From contig JAQTOJ010000140.1 of NCBI GenBank assembly GCA_028713395.1, forward strand, positions 1-5,490: 5,490 nucleotides of DNA, written 5' to 3'. The DNA is from Dehalococcoidales bacterium. Lineage in GTDB: Bacteria > Chloroflexota > Dehalococcoidia > Dehalococcoidales > Fen-1064. Under the pieces are notes generated by a model. It saw only the letters and a list, made by a program, of their open reading frames with translations, did no database searches and was not told the DNA's origin. A program made the translations under genes and the position numbers. Positions 5,212 through 5,490 of this stretch are shown here, piece by piece; position 1 is the stretch's first letter; the number at the start of each line of letters is the position of its first letter.

Positions 5212-5490
5212 ATGGCAAATAAAGGGCGAGACATCGCTTCCATATTAAAACAGGAAATCCAGGACTTCGGAACCAAACTTACGGTCTTCGATGTCGGCAC
5301 AGTGGTAGAGATAGGCGATGGTATCGCCAGAATCCACGGTTTGGCTTCCGCGAAATACAGCGAATTATTACAGTTCCCCGGCGATGTCATGGGTATCGCC
5401 ATGAACCTGGAGGAAGAAAGTGTCGCCGCCATTATTTTAGGTGACTATACCGGTATCAGGGAAGGCGATGAAGTGCGCTGCACCGGCAGA
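5212..5490 (+). CDS. atpA: ATP synthase F1 subunit alpha, first 93 residues; 3' end outside window
   Basis: Alpha forms the non-catalytic nucleotide-binding half of the F1 hexamer. The visible part is the N-terminal delta-contact helix (about 6-20, ASILKQEIQDF) and most of the beta-barrel crown domain, with VGTVVEIGDGIARIHGL (28-44), ELLQFP (51-56) and MNLEEESV (64-71), all close to the family pattern. The Walker A and later domains lie beyond the right edge. GGAGG (5198-5202) 9 bases upstream of ATG supports the start. The frame is open to the window edge. Confidence 0.96.
   Translation, partial: MANKGRDIASILKQEIQDFGTKLTVFDVGTVVEIGDGIARIHGLASAKYSELLQFPGDVMGIAMNLEEESVAAIILGDYTGIREGDEVRCTGR

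Noticed and set aside
4935..5432. Minus-strand open frame of 165 codons across the atpH-atpA junction
   Set aside because: It is antisense to two certain genes and has a Ser/Met/Ile-rich shadow composition.

Overview
The window looks like a housekeeping chromosome segment from a bacterium with about 50% G+C. The F-type ATPase genes, the long subunit a with a cysteine-bearing N-terminal membrane segment, and the neighbouring bifunctional-nuclease gene together suggest Chloroflexota, most likely a Dehalococcoidia-like lineage. That placement is inferred from memory of protein character and gene order. No search was run and no rRNA is present.

Layout. Positions 1-1267 (minus strand) hold the first 422 codons of a phosphoenolpyruvate synthase (ppsA), cut by the left edge just after its phosphohistidine motif. 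Positions 1268-1533 are a divergent promoter region, with an extended -10 facing ppsA and a strong TTGACA/TAGAAT promoter facing right. On the plus strand follow a BFN/DUF151 bifunctional-nuclease-family gene (1534-2097) and a small protein with two CxxC pairs that I cannot name (2126-2470). A 108-base gap containing a second promoter comes next. Then comes the ATP synthase cluster in the order AtpZ-like small membrane protein, a (atpB), c (atpE), b (atpF), delta (atpH) and the start of alpha (atpA), which runs off the right edge.

Functionally, the right-hand genes build the membrane proton channel, the rotor, the peripheral stalk and the start of the catalytic head of one F1Fo ATP synthase. 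Subunit c lacks the sodium-binding residues, so the enzyme is predicted to be proton-coupled. The left-hand gene makes PEP from pyruvate and ATP at the start of gluconeogenesis. The BFN and CxxC genes lie between these and may share one transcript; their link to energy metabolism is only positional.

I found no mobile element, CRISPR array, tRNA, rRNA or convincing intrinsic terminator. Nothing here amounts to a clearly new system. The points most worth a second look are the predicted leaderless or nearly leaderless start of the atp operon, the inverted repeat flanking that promoter, the unnamed CxxC protein, and the cysteine-bearing extra N-terminal segment of subunit a.
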